Of a stretch of DNA of 64,000 nt, positions 44,958 through 53,180 are shown one piece after another. Positions within the stretch are counted from its first letter, which is position 1; the number at the start of each line of letters is the position of its first letter. The position numbers and the translations under genes were made by a program. The notes under the pieces were generated by a model. The model searched no databases and was not told the DNA's origin. It saw only the letters and a program-made list of their open reading frames with translations. Source of the DNA: Candidatus Flexifilum breve (GTDB lineage Bacteria; Chloroflexota; Anaerolineae; Aggregatilineales; Phototrophicaceae); assembly GCA_016717205.1 (NCBI GenBank), contig JADKGC010000001.1:930001-994000 (forward strand). Reading direction: 5' to 3'.

Positions 44958-45269
44958 CTAATTTCCCTCCGGCAGGCCCTTGCCGCCGAGCGGCGTGTAT
45001 TCAAAGCGCTGCGGCATGGCGGCGATGAGCGGGCGCGCCACGCTGATCAACTGCTGGATGGCGGGGTGCGTCAGCGAGCCTTGATGATCTTCCGCGCTGC
45101 GCCACACTTCGCTGATCCAGATGCCGTCCGGATCATTGGGGTCGCTGCCGACGACGTAGTGATAGCAGCCGTCGAGATCGCGCAGGAGCGCCGCCGCGTG
45201 CAGTAAGTGACCGAGCAGCGCCTCCCGCTGACCGGGCTGCGCTTGCATGTTGCCGAACAATCCGTACAT
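44958..45269 (-). CDS. Antibiotic biosynthesis monooxygenase (ABM) domain protein
   Basis: A 103-residue protein of the dimeric alpha+beta ABM family. The pattern MYGLFGNMQAQPGQREALLG, then CYHYVVGSDPNDPDGIWISE and the helix VWRSAEDHQGSLTHP is typical: conserved sequence near strand 3 with W-EVW and H. Members include small cofactor-free monooxygenases and many of unknown role. ATG 45269 gives the usual family length; in-frame upstream codons would add 25 residues. It converges with ftsH, with two bases between stops. Confidence 0.82.
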   Translation of the reverse strand: MYGLFGNMQAQPGQREALLGHLLHAAALLRDLDGCYHYVVGSDPNDPDGIWISEVWRSAEDHQGSLTHPAIQQLISVARPLIAAMPQRFEYTPLGGKGLPEGN

Positions 45270-45365
45270 CCGCCATTTACCTTTCCATGTTCCCGCCAAA
45301 ACCGACATACCAGCTAGGATTGCAGTGGTTTTCTGCTTTGCCAACAGTCCATCATTGCTGATAAC

Positions 45366-46424
45366 TTAAGCCAATACCAGTCGCATTTGGAGAAAATCAG
45401 CGAAGCGCTGGGCGGCAGCGGCAAACGCCTCATTTTCGGCTCTGGTAAAGGGGCGGAATGGCGCGGATTCTACGACAACTGCTCCACCCTTGAAAGTACG
45501 CCGCCAATTGCCGACACCTTTGCCATCAATGACGGTAAAACCGCCAAAAACCGTACTGCTGGCTTGGTCAAGATACTGCTGATCTAGCACAATGGAATGA
45601 TCCCGATAATTGGAGAACTCGTCGTACGGTGGCAATAAGCAGGCGGTCGGTGCGGGGATCGGTGCGGTGGGGAGCAGTGCGCCGTGCCAATAAGTTTTGT
45701 CATCAATGACTTGCTGAAACAGTTGAGAGCGGACCATGTCTAGGCCGCGTTTAGCATCGGCAACGGTTAGGCCTGACCACCAGACAAAATCAGGGATCAT
45801 GGCGGGTCCATGCCCGGTGAAAAACCGTGTAACTAGTTCAGCCAATGCTTCATCAGGTGCTAACGTCCGGGCGTGGGGCGCACGCTCATCCAGCAGCATG
45901 TAGGTAAATTGTTTTCCACGACGAGGACCACTGCAAACAAACGCCTCTAATTCAGCATAATGCATTATATAGCCGAGGCGCATCCCTTTTGCAGCAATAT
46001 TTGCTGCCTCAAGCGCAGTTGCCAGTTCTTCACGAGTAAGCTGCTGCCCCCCCTCCAACGCTTCGGCAAGCACCCCATTAGCACGCTGTAAGAGCGCTTC
46101 GTCCAGTTCAAGTTTGCGGTACATGTAGGCATTCAAGGCATGGACACGGGGCGCGGTCAATTGAAGCATCCAGCGAATATCAACGGGGGTAACAAAATGC
46201 CATGTCGGACGCAGGACGTGCGTACGCAAGATTTTTCCATCGGCAAAAGCCTGATCAACGAGGTCATCACTCATAGCGACTGTGCGTTGACCCAATGCCC
46301 ATTTTGCCAGCGCATATTCCTGTGATTGAACCGCCCCCATCCATGCCACGACAGCTTCTGGCTTATCAAAAGGTGTGCCGACGAGGCGTTGATTATACAG
46401 GCGTTGCAGGGCAATCTGGTGCAT
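45366..46424 (-). CDS. Winged-helix protein of the AlkZ/YcaQ-like DNA glycosylase family
   Basis: A 352-residue protein of the HTH_42 family. The N-terminus MHQIALQRLYNQRLVGTPFD leads to AWMGAVQSQEYALAKWAL, which places a Gln-x-Gln pair at Q33 and Q35, as in AlkZ where the two Gln residues are catalytic. The segments TWHFVTPVDIRWMLQLTAPR and VWWSGLTVADAKRGLD are also typical. AlkZ unhooks bulky alkylated bases and crosslinks, often as self-resistance; YcaQ-type members act in general crosslink repair. No toxin biosynthetic genes are nearby, so a housekeeping repair role is more likely. Assignment is by motif only. Confidence 0.78.
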   Translation of the reverse strand: MHQIALQRLYNQRLVGTPFDKPEAVVAWMGAVQSQEYALAKWALGQRTVAMSDDLVDQAFADGKILRTHVLRPTWHFVTPVDIRWMLQLTAPRVHALNAYMYRKLELDEALLQRANGVLAEALEGGQQLTREELATALEAANIAAKGMRLGYIMHYAELEAFVCSGPRRGKQFTYMLLDERAPHARTLAPDEALAELVTRFFTGHGPAMIPDFVWWSGLTVADAKRGLDMVRSQLFQQVIDDKTYWHGALLPTAPIPAPTACLLPPYDEFSNYRDHSIVLDQQYLDQASSTVFGGFTVIDGKGVGNWRRTFKGGAVVVESAPFRPFTRAENEAFAAAAQRFADFLQMRLVLA

Positions 46425-46615
46425 AACGGATGCTCCTTTTGAGTCCTCAGGTCGCTAAACGCTCTGATCCCCACCCCATTGCATAGTTCAGGTGGAGATA
46501 TGGTATGCAACTTGTCAACACAAGTGGGACACCCAAGGGTGCGCAAAGTGTAGAACATCTGCTTATAAATGACAGGCACAGCGGACGGGATGAAGAGCAT
46601 TCTTACCAAGTCTAC

Positions 46616-46671
46616 TCCAAACAAAAACAGTTCACAGCGAGCGCGGTTGTCTGCGCCCCCTGTGAACTGTT
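46616..46671 (-). terminator. Terminator of the EF-G-like gene
   Basis: A perfect 12-base inverted repeat, AACAGTTCACAG and CTGTGAACTGTT, with a 22-base GC-rich loop. On the minus strand it is followed by TTTTTGTTTGG. It begins 23 bases beyond the EF-G-like stop. Confidence 0.8.
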
Positions 46672-46693
46672 CGCTGTCAGCTGAAACCTGCTT

Positions 46694-48778
46694 TTAGCTG
46701 TGCGCGGCGGCTTCTTCCGCCTTGTGCGCGGCGATGATCGGCTGCGCGACGTTCGATGGTACGGTGTCGTAGTGGCTGAACTTGATCGTATAGATGCCGC
46801 GACCGCCCGTCATCGAGCGCAGGTCGTTGCCGTAGCGCAGCATTTCGGCGTGCGGCACCTGCGCCGTGACCACGCTCTTGCCGCCGATAGTGTCCATGCC
46901 CTGCACGCGCCCGCGGCGAGTGTTCAGGTCGCCGAGAATGTCGCCCATCATCGACTCCGGCACGGTGATCTTCACATCCATGATCGGTTCGAGCAGAATC
47001 GGCTCGCCGAGCATGAACGCTTCCTTGAAGGCTTCACGTCCGGCGGTCTGGAAGGCGATATCCTTCGAGTCGACCGGGTGTTCCTTGCCGTCAAACACGA
47101 CCGCGCGCACCTGCACAATCGGGAAGCCCGCCAGCACGCCGCGTTCCATCACCGAGTTGATGCCCTTTTCAATCGAGGGGCCGAACGAGGTCGAAACCGC
47201 GCCGCCGACCACCGCCCACTTGAATTCGTAGTTCGATTCCGAGTTCGGTTCCACGCGCATCGAGACTTCGCCGAACTGCCCCGCGCCGCCCGACTGCTTC
47301 TTGTGGCGGTGCGTCGCCGAGCCGACCTTGCGGACGGTCTCCTTGTACGGCACTTTCGGCACGCTCGTGTCGATGCCCACGCCGAGCTTTTCAGCACGCG
47401 CCAGACTCACGGCGATGTGCGCTTCGCCCATGCCTTCGAGCACCGTCTGCTTGATGTCGGGGTCCTGCCGCCAACGCAGCGTCGGGTCCGCTTCGCACAG
47501 GCTGGTGAGGATCGTCCCCATCTTCGCGCTATCGGCCTGCGTGCGCGGGCTGAGCGCCACAGTGTACAGCGGGTCGGGGAATTCCGGCTTGCTGATTTGC
47601 AGCGCATTGTCCTTCGAAGCGAAGGTGTCGCCCGTCTTGGTGTGCGTCAGCTTCGCCACCACGCCGATATCGCCGCAGTGCAGCATCGTCGCCGCGATCT
47701 GTTCCTTGCCGCGCAGCAGCATCAGCGAATTGAAGCGTTCTTCCACGCTGCGGGTCGAATTATACGGACGGCTGTCATTGCTGAGCGAGCCGGAGAAAAT
47801 GCGGAAGTAGTTCAACGTGCCGACGAAGCGGTCATTGCTCGTCTTGAACACGTACGCGGCCAGCGGGCCGCTGTCGCTTTGCGGCGCATACAGGAAGGTC
47901 TTTTCGCCGCCATCGCCGGGGGTCACCTGCACGCGGCGTTCGGAGGGCGGCGACACGTACACCACCATCGCTTCCATAAGCGGGACGGTGCCGATATTCT
48001 TCGCGCCGGAGGTCACAAACACCGGGACAGTTTTCAAATACGCATCGCGGGCCGCTTTACGCATGCCATCGCGGATTTCTTCAGGAGCCAGGTCGCCTTC
48101 GGAGAAATACTTCTCGATCAGGCTGTCGTCGGCTTCGGCTGCGGCTTCGACCATCACCGTGTGCGCCGCTTTCGCCGTGTCAACGATATCGGCGGGCAGG
48201 TCGGAACGTTCCGCGCCCGCGCCCAGGTAGGCTTTCAACGTGATCAGGTTGACCACGCCCTTAAAATTCGCTTCTTCCCCAATCGGGATCATAACGGGGA
48301 TAAACTTGTATTCGGGGAAACTTTCGCGCAGGCTGGTCATGGTGCGGTCGAAGCTCGCGTTTTCGCGATCGAGCTTATTGACCACCACGACGATCGGCTG
48401 CTGATACGCTTCGGCGTATTCCCACGCCAACTGGGTACCGACTTCCACGCCCGACACCGCATCTACCACGACGATCACGGAGTCGGCCACGCGAATGGCG
48501 TTCTTCACTTCGCCTTGAAAGTCAGTGTAACCGGGGGTGTCCAGAACGTTGATCTTATGATCGCTGAATTCGAGCGGGATGAGCGAGGTCGACAGCGAAA
48601 TGCCGCGTTCCTTTTCTTCATCTTCCCAGTCAGAGACGGTGGTCTTCTCTTCGATCCGCCCCAAACGGGAGACTGCGCCCGTGTTGAACAACAGCGCCTC
48701 GACAAGCGTCGTCTTGCCGCTGCCCTGATGACCGACCAGGGCAACGTTACGCAGTTTGTCAGTGGTATACTCTCTCAT
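46694..48778 (-). CDS. Elongation factor G-like GTPase (EF-G2 type)
   Basis: A 694-residue translational GTPase. The G1 motif is GHQGSGKTT (16-24) rather than the GHVD-GKTT of canonical EF-G. G3 is DTPGYTDF (80-87), G4 is NKLD (134-137) and G5 is SGAKN. Domains II-V follow, ending in a domain V like EF-G (HAEMLRYGNDLRSMTGGRG). The altered G1 and DTPGY in place of DTPGH place it with the EF-G2/FusA-like paralogues such as T. thermophilus EF-G-2, not the main translocase. It stands alone rather than with rpsL, rpsG and tuf, supporting a paralogue. It has its own consensus promoter and terminator. Confidence 0.92.
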   Translation of the reverse strand: MREYTTDKLRNVALVGHQGSGKTTLVEALLFNTGAVSRLGRIEEKTTVSDWEDEEKERGISLSTSLIPLEFSDHKINVLDTPGYTDFQGEVKNAIRVADSVIVVVDAVSGVEVGTQLAWEYAEAYQQPIVVVVNKLDRENASFDRTMTSLRESFPEYKFIPVMIPIGEEANFKGVVNLITLKAYLGAGAERSDLPADIVDTAKAAHTVMVEAAAEADDSLIEKYFSEGDLAPEEIRDGMRKAARDAYLKTVPVFVTSGAKNIGTVPLMEAMVVYVSPPSERRVQVTPGDGGEKTFLYAPQSDSGPLAAYVFKTSNDRFVGTLNYFRIFSGSLSNDSRPYNSTRSVEERFNSLMLLRGKEQIAATMLHCGDIGVVAKLTHTKTGDTFASKDNALQISKPEFPDPLYTVALSPRTQADSAKMGTILTSLCEADPTLRWRQDPDIKQTVLEGMGEAHIAVSLARAEKLGVGIDTSVPKVPYKETVRKVGSATHRHKKQSGGAGQFGEVSMRVEPNSESNYEFKWAVVGGAVSTSFGPSIEKGINSVMERGVLAGFPIVQVRAVVFDGKEHPVDSKDIAFQTAGREAFKEAFMLGEPILLEPIMDVKITVPESMMGDILGDLNTRRGRVQGMDTIGGKSVVTAQVPHAEMLRYGNDLRSMTGGRGIYTIKFSHYDTVPSNVAQPIIAAHKAEEAAAHS

Positions 48779-48836
48779 AATGGAGACACTCCTGTAAAGA
48801 AAGTGGTTTATTTAATGATCCTCGGACAATGGAGGG

Positions 48837-48865
48837 ATTTTAAGATCGCCTTAAGCGATTGTCAA
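48837..48865 (-). promoter_or_regulatory. Promoter of the EF-G-like gene with a palindrome in its spacer
   Basis: On the minus strand TTGACA, a 17-base spacer and TAAAAT. The spacer contains an inverted repeat ATCGC-TTAAG-GCGAT (48845-48859), a candidate repressor site between -35 and -10. The start codon is about 60 bases downstream. Confidence 0.72.
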
Positions 48866-49021
48866 AAGAAACACGTATCGGTAAATCTGTGACGGTTATC
48901 ACGATCCCCTCCGCTGGAAAGTCCCTCGACTGCAAAATCACGCGTTTGTCACGAGACTCCCGCCTTAAATGTGCCCTATGCTGACGGTGAACGTGCAGCT
49001 ATTCGCCGAAGGAGTCCGGTC

Positions 49022-49171
49022 ATGGAGCAACCGCCAGAAGGCAAACGGTCGCATGTACTGGAATACGCGCTCATCGTCTTCATTGTGATCGTCATCGTCG
49101 TGGTCATTCTGGCTGCGCTTGGATCGGCCATCGGCAACATCTTTTCCACCACCGCCTACGGCATGCTTTAA
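49022..49171 (+). CDS. Flp-like pilin with an altered processing site
   Basis: A 49-residue protein with a short polar lead, a single long hydrophobic helix (ALIVFIVIVIVVVILAALGS) and a polar end GNIFSTTAYGML. It aligns without gaps to the pilin at 49339-49485: E14 and Y15 match and AIGNIF is shared. Flp pilins are cut before XXXXEY after a Gly; here residue 9 is Arg, so processing by a TadV-like peptidase is doubtful. GGAG lies 7 bases before the ATG. It may be a minor pilin or unprocessed membrane peptide. No tad assembly genes are in the window. Confidence 0.75.
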   Translation: MEQPPEGKRSHVLEYALIVFIVIVIVVVILAALGSAIGNIFSTTAYGML

Positions 49172-49269
49172 TGTAGGCGCGAGATTCACAGGAGGCTAGA
49201 CGAGAAACGAGATTTTTCCGAATTTCCCGTGAATCGAGTGAAATCTTAAGTCTTTGCAGTGAATCACAA

Positions 49270-49299
49270 TTGACGCCAGTACGATAGTCATGATAGATT
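49270..49299 (+). promoter_or_regulatory. Possible promoter of the second pilin gene
   Basis: TTGACG, an 18-base spacer and TAGATT about 40 bases before the ATG at 49339. Confidence 0.45.
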
Positions 49300-49338
49300 C
49301 TCAACATCGAATTGAGTTACACGCAGGAGTAACCCACA

Positions 49339-49485
49339 ATGCTGTATCAACCGCGTGAAGAAGGCCAAGGCCTCGTCGAATACGCCCTCATTCTCGTTCT
49401 CGTCGCCGTCGTCGTCATCGTCATTCTGGCGCTGCTCGGGCCGGCCATCGGCAACATTTTCTCGAACATCGTCAACACCCTCTAA
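49339..49485 (+). CDS. Flp-type pilin
   Basis: A 48-residue prepilin. The lead MLYQPREEG ends in Gly and is followed by QGLVEYALILVLVAVVVIVI, the canonical Flp site (G9, then four residues, then E14-Y15) and hydrophobic stalk. The C-terminus is AIGNIFSNIVNTL. AGGAG lies 9 bases before the ATG. A strong terminator follows, so it is probably transcribed alone or with the upstream paralogue. Flp pilins form Tad-type surface pili for adhesion or contact. The assembly apparatus must be elsewhere in the genome. Confidence 0.88.
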   Translation: MLYQPREEGQGLVEYALILVLVAVVVIVILALLGPAIGNIFSNIVNTL

Positions 49486-49510
49486 TCATCATAGCAAGCT
49501 GCACTTTTGC

Positions 49511-49545
49511 GAAAGACCTCGCCATTTGGCGGGGTCTTTCGTTTT
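49511..49545 (+). terminator. Rho-independent terminator of the pilin gene
   Basis: Stem GAAAGACCTCGCC with GGCGGGGTCTTTC (one G-T pair), loop ATTT, then GTTTTATT, 25 bases after the pilin stop. Confidence 0.92.
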
Positions 49546-49570
49546 ATTCCCCCAATTCACAAATCTCCCG

Positions 49571-49599
49571 TTGACAATGCCCCGTGAAAACTCTATAAT
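49571..49599 (+). promoter_or_regulatory. Perfect consensus sigma-70 promoter of rpsA
   Basis: TTGACA, a 17-base spacer and TATAAT, both hexamers perfect. It predicts a transcript start near 49606 and a leader of about 175 bases before rpsA. Confidence 0.88.
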
Positions 49600-49605
49600 C
49601 CCGGC

Positions 49606-49740
49606 GACTTTAAGGAAAGGGGATGCGGTTCGGGCGCTGTACCGATCCGCAGTGAATTTTTTGTACGCTCACTCTGCTAGAACCGCACTCAGGACTCGGT
49701 AACTCACGCTTTGCGCTTGGGTTAGCCGGGTTTTTTTTTG
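49606..49740 (+). promoter_or_regulatory. Structured rpsA leader with terminator-like end (attenuator candidate)
   Basis: The leader can form a local hairpin GCGGTTCGG/CCGATCCGC (49625-49650), followed soon after by TTTTTT. The same GCGGTTC can pair instead with GAACCGC at 49680-49686. A bulged GC-rich stem around 49699-49728 is followed by a run of nine T (about 49731-49739), which looks like an intrinsic terminator 40 bases before rpsA. Alternative pairings plus a terminator in front of a ribosomal-protein gene suggest attenuation. No known leader family was recognised. Confidence 0.6.
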
Positions 49741-49780
49741 CCCATTTCCACAAATCATCACACATCGTTGGGGGGAGTTT

Positions 49781-50986
49781 ATGTTCAAAGAGAACGAGAT
49801 GGATTTTGCCGCGCTGTTGGAAGCTTCTTTTTCGGAAGAGCAGATGGAACGCGGCGACATTGTCACGGGCAACATCGTTGCCATTGACACTCAGGGCTTG
49901 ATCGTCAGCATCGAAGGCATGAAGCGCGACGGCGTCGTTCAGCGTAAAGATCTGGAACGCATGAACGTCGACATCGAAAACTTCACCGTCGGCGCGGACA
50001 TCGACGTGATGATCCTGCGCGTCGAAGACGAAGACGGCAATCTGCTGCTGTCCGTGTCGCAGGCCCAGCAGACCGAAGACTGGAAGAAGGCCGAAGAGCT
50101 CATGGCCACCGAAGGCGTGTGGGAAGGCATCGTGGCGGAAGCAAACCGCGGCGGCCTGATCGTGCCGTTCGGCAACCTGCGCGGTTTCGTCCCCGCCAGC
50201 CACGTCCTCGATCTGCCGCGCGGCCTGAGCGAAGATGACCGCAAGCTGCGCATGATGCGCCTCGTCGGTCAGACGATCAGCATGAAGGTAATCGAAGTCA
50301 ACCGCAAGCGCCGCCGTCTGGTCTTCAGCCAGCGCGACGCCAACCGCGGCAACCGCGAGGCCCGCAAGGAAGTGCTGCTCGACCAACTGCGCGAAGGTGA
50401 AGTCCGCAAGGGCGTGGTCAGCGGTCTGCGTGATTTCGGCGCGTTCGTCGATCTCGGCGGCGCTGACGGTCTGATCCACATTTCGGAACTGGCGTGGCAC
50501 CGTGTCAATCACCCCCGTGAAGTCTTGAAGGTCGGCGATGAAGTTGAAGTTTACATCCTGCGCCTCGACGCGGAAGGCAAGCGCATCGGCTTGAGCCTCA
50601 AGCGCCTGCAGGAAAACCCGTGGGCGGCGGTGGAAGAACTCTACCATGTCGGCCAGTTGGTCGAAGGCATTGTGTCGCGCGTAACGCAGTTCGGCGCGTT
50701 CGTCAGCCTCGACCCGGGCATCGAAGCCCTGCTCCACACCAGCCAGATCGCCGAACCGCCGCCGGAAGACCCCTCGCTGGTCGTCCACGAAGGTCAGCGT
50801 TTGGTCATGCGTGTCATCAGCATCGAAGCCGACAAGCAGCGCCTCGGCCTGAGCCTCAAGGAAGTCACCGACGAGGACAAGCAGCGCTTTGCCAAGGCCA
50901 AGGTCGACGGTGTCGAAGCTGAAGCCGCGCCCGTTGAAGCTGCACCCGCCGAAGCTGCACCCGCCGAAGCGGTCGCTGAAGCGTAA
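49781..50986 (+). CDS. rpsA: S1-domain RNA-binding protein, ribosomal protein S1 type
   Basis: A 401-residue protein with four S1 (OB-fold) domains at about 24-95 (GDIVTGNIVAIDTQGLIVSI), 110-180 (GVWEGIVAEANRGGLIVPF), 195-270 (GVVSGLRDFGAFVDLGGADG) and 280-360 (VEGIVSRVTQFGAFVSLDPG). An acidic Ala/Pro/Glu repeat tail (APAEAAPAEAVAEA) follows. Four domains are typical of short S1 proteins outside Proteobacteria, where S1 has six. It probably helps mRNA binding on the 30S subunit. It is expressed from the consensus promoter and leader upstream and followed by a 30-base palindrome. Confidence 0.88.
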   Translation: MFKENEMDFAALLEASFSEEQMERGDIVTGNIVAIDTQGLIVSIEGMKRDGVVQRKDLERMNVDIENFTVGADIDVMILRVEDEDGNLLLSVSQAQQTEDWKKAEELMATEGVWEGIVAEANRGGLIVPFGNLRGFVPASHVLDLPRGLSEDDRKLRMMRLVGQTISMKVIEVNRKRRRLVFSQRDANRGNREARKEVLLDQLREGEVRKGVVSGLRDFGAFVDLGGADGLIHISELAWHRVNHPREVLKVGDEVEVYILRLDAEGKRIGLSLKRLQENPWAAVEELYHVGQLVEGIVSRVTQFGAFVSLDPGIEALLHTSQIAEPPPEDPSLVVHEGQRLVMRVISIEADKQRLGLSLKEVTDEDKQRFAKAKVDGVEAEAAPVEAAPAEAAPAEAVAEA

Positions 50987-51012
50987 GCACGCTCACACCG
51001 AACAATATCACC

Positions 51013-51066
51013 TGTAGGGGCTTGGCGCGCCAAGCCCCTACATCATTGTGCCTAAACCAGGCACAA
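51013..51066. repeat. Perfect 30-base palindrome and adjacent inverted repeat after rpsA
   Basis: 51013-51042 is a perfect palindrome with half-site TGTAGGGGCTTGGCG, a member of the GTAGGGG/CCCCTAC family. Directly after it, TTGTGCCT-AAACC-AGGCACAA (51046-51066) forms a second hairpin. They probably separate the rpsA and rpsU transcripts; the second could be an operator for rpsU. Confidence 0.85.
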
Positions 51067-51161
51067 CCTGACGGTAGTCAAGGTGCAGCTTATCTATTAC
51101 AATAATGAGGCTGCAGTCGGTATTTCCTAAATTCCTAACGAAAGGGGGTGAAAGGCAAAAT

Positions 51162-51362
51162 ATGGCACATGTGACTCTGAAACCAAATGAAACCCAAGAA
51201 TCGCTCCTGCGGCGTTTCCGTAAGCGCGTGACGAACAGCGGTATCCTCAGCACCGTCCGCCGGAAGCGTTGGCACATTTCCAAGAGCGAGCTGCGCCGGA
51301 TCGAGAAGAAAAAGGCGATCCGCCGTTCGCGCCGTCGTCAGCGTAAAGCGGCGACCCGTTAA
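51162..51362 (+). CDS. rpsU: Small ribosomal subunit protein bS21
   Basis: A 66-residue, very basic protein: MAHVTLKPNETQESLLRRF, then RRKRWHISKSELRRIEKKKA and a terminal RRSRRRQRK tail. The ESLLRRF/KR pattern and the Arg/Lys-rich end fit bS21. ATG 51162 is used; the AAAGGGGGTG site lies 11 bases upstream. It sits between rpsA and infA. bS21 contacts the 30S platform near the anti-Shine-Dalgarno region. Confidence 0.9.
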   Translation: MAHVTLKPNETQESLLRRFRKRVTNSGILSTVRRKRWHISKSELRRIEKKKAIRRSRRRQRKAATR

Positions 51363-51401
51363 CTTGGAAAGATCGTGCGTTCCATAGGCGCGTTTTGAAA
51401 A

Positions 51402-51440
51402 CCGCTGCCCGTTCATTCAGGCAGCGGCATTGTTTGTTTA
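51402..51440 (+). terminator. Possible terminator between rpsU and infA
   Basis: Stem CCGCTGCC with GGCAGCGG, a 10-base loop and a T-rich but interrupted tail (CATTGTTTGTTTA). It lies 40 bases after the rpsU stop. Confidence 0.6.
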
Positions 51441-51463
51441 TGGGTGTGATAGCAAGGATAGAT

Positions 51464-51724
51464 ATGGCGAAAAAAGAAGACAAAATCGAAGTTGAGGGGA
51501 CGGTAGTCGAGGCGCTGCCCAATACCCAGTTCCTGGTGGAACTGGAGAACAAGCACCGCATTCTGGCTTACCTGTCGGGCAAAATGCGCAAGTATTACAT
51601 TCGCATTCTGCTGGGCGACCGGGTGCGCGTGGAGATGAGCGTGTACGATCCGGCGCGCGGGCGCATCACGTATCGCTATCGTGATGGTCAGCGGCTGGAA
51701 CCCGGCGAAGAGGAACCCTCGTAA
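51464..51724 (+). CDS. infA: Translation initiation factor IF-1
   Basis: An 86-residue OB-fold protein: MAKKEDKIEVEGTVVEALPN, VELENKHRILAYLSGKMRK and YYIRILLGDRVRVEMSVYDP, then RGRITYRYR. This is the standard IF-1 sequence with a slightly longer acidic C-terminal tail (LEPGEEEPS). AAGGA lies 6 bases before the ATG. IF-1 blocks the 30S A site during initiation. Here infA lies after rpsU rather than in the S10/spc cluster. Confidence 0.95.
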   Translation: MAKKEDKIEVEGTVVEALPNTQFLVELENKHRILAYLSGKMRKYYIRILLGDRVRVEMSVYDPARGRITYRYRDGQRLEPGEEEPS

Positions 51725-51737
51725 GCGTTAGTGTCCC

Positions 51738-53180
51738 GTGAAGTGGCTGCTGATCTTCCTCCTTTTCTGGGTTATCCGCTTACAGGCGCTCGACAGTCTG
51801 CCGTTACACAACGATGAAGGTCTGCACCTCACCCGCGCGGTCGAAGTGTGGAATCTGCATCCGTTCTGGGAAATCCGCGACGGTAAGATCATCAACCATT
51901 GGGTGATCGCACTCTTTTACCCGCAATCATCCCCAGTCTTCGTCGGGCGCATTTCCACCCTCTTCATCAGCCTGCTCGGGTTGGCCGCTGGCCTTGCCCT
52001 GCTGCGTCGCGTCTTTGGCTCCACCGCCGCGCTCCTCGGCGGGCTGTTGTGGGTGGCTTCACCTTACCTCTTTTTCTATGAACGCATGATCTTCAGCGAT
52101 GCCGAAGCCGGCGCATTGGCGATTCTCGCCGTGTGGCTCGCGGTACGGCTCGCCGACCGCAGCACGATTCAGCGCGCCATCCTCACGGGCGTCGCGCTCG
52201 GACTCGCCGCCCTGTTCAAGTTCACGGCAATCCCGTTTGCCGCCGCGATTGCGATCATCGTGCTGGCCAGTCGCGCCTCACTCGGGCAGCGCTTCCACGC
52301 ATTGATTGTGATCAGCGTGACGGTCACGGCACTGTTCGCCATTCCGATAGGCTATCTGCTGCTGCGCGGCGACGACTTGTTCTCGATTGCGCTCGGTTGG
52401 GTGAGCGGCGGCGGCATGAGCACCGGACTCGCGGAAAATCTCACGCGCTTATGGGCGCAGTTGACGGGCTTGAGCACGCTGGTGTGGACGGTCGCGCTCG
52501 GCGTCGGATTAGCGCTGCTGCTGATGTTGCGCCCGAGGCGCGGTGGCTTCCTGCTCATCGTAATCGCCGTGCCGCTGGTGAGCATTCTGCTGCTGGGTCG
52601 GGACGTGCAGCCGCGCCATTTTGTGGTCGCCCTCCCCGGCTTTCTGCTGCTCGGCGGCGCGGGGATCGGCTTGGCGTTGGAACGGTGGGTGAAGTCGCCG
52701 ATGGCACGGCAGATCGCCACCATCGGGATCGCGGCGCTGCTGGTGCTCGGCCTCCTGTCGTTCGCGCAAATCGCTTACACCACGCCCGGCGACCTACCCT
52801 TACCACCGTTGATGCGGACGCAGTACATCACCGAGCACAGCGCGGGCTTTGGCCTGCGCGAAGCCGTGCAGGCTTTCCCGGTCACGCTGACGGACGATCT
52901 GCCGATCATCGCCAGCATGTTCCCGGATAGCTGCCGCCGCGCCAATTTCTACGCGCAGGCTAGTCGCCTGATGGAATGCACGGACGCGCCCGGTATCGAC
53001 CGCATTCAAGCGGCGCTGGCTGAACGCGGAGCGGTCTACGTGCTGACGGACACCTCGCCCCTCATCGGCGTGGATGTGACGACGCTGGACGCAGACGCCA
53101 CGCGCATCGCGGGTTATCCCCGCCCCGGCGAAACCGAAGCGAATGCCGCCGTCGTGCTGTGGCGCTTGGATGCTCGCTAG
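51738..53180 (+). CDS. Membrane glycosyltransferase, GT39/PMT-like
   Basis: A 480-residue polytopic protein with about ten membrane segments. The first outside loop carries an acidic motif PLHNDEGLHLTRAVEVW, typical of the DE-type catalytic loop of GT-C enzymes that use polyprenyl-linked sugars. Later LRRVFGSTAALLGGLLWVAS and RMIFSDAEAGALAILAVW match the GT39/ArnT-like pattern. The C-terminal 130 residues form an outside domain. The GTG start is 13 bases after infA. The acceptor may be protein or lipid. It overlaps the convergent menG gene by four bases at CTAG. Confidence 0.82.
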   Translation: MKWLLIFLLFWVIRLQALDSLPLHNDEGLHLTRAVEVWNLHPFWEIRDGKIINHWVIALFYPQSSPVFVGRISTLFISLLGLAAGLALLRRVFGSTAALLGGLLWVASPYLFFYERMIFSDAEAGALAILAVWLAVRLADRSTIQRAILTGVALGLAALFKFTAIPFAAAIAIIVLASRASLGQRFHALIVISVTVTALFAIPIGYLLLRGDDLFSIALGWVSGGGMSTGLAENLTRLWAQLTGLSTLVWTVALGVGLALLLMLRPRRGGFLLIVIAVPLVSILLLGRDVQPRHFVVALPGFLLLGGAGIGLALERWVKSPMARQIATIGIAALLVLGLLSFAQIAYTTPGDLPLPPLMRTQYITEHSAGFGLREAVQAFPVTLTDDLPIIASMFPDSCRRANFYAQASRLMECTDAPGIDRIQAALAERGAVYVLTDTSPLIGVDVTTLDADATRIAGYPRPGETEANAAVVLWRLDAR

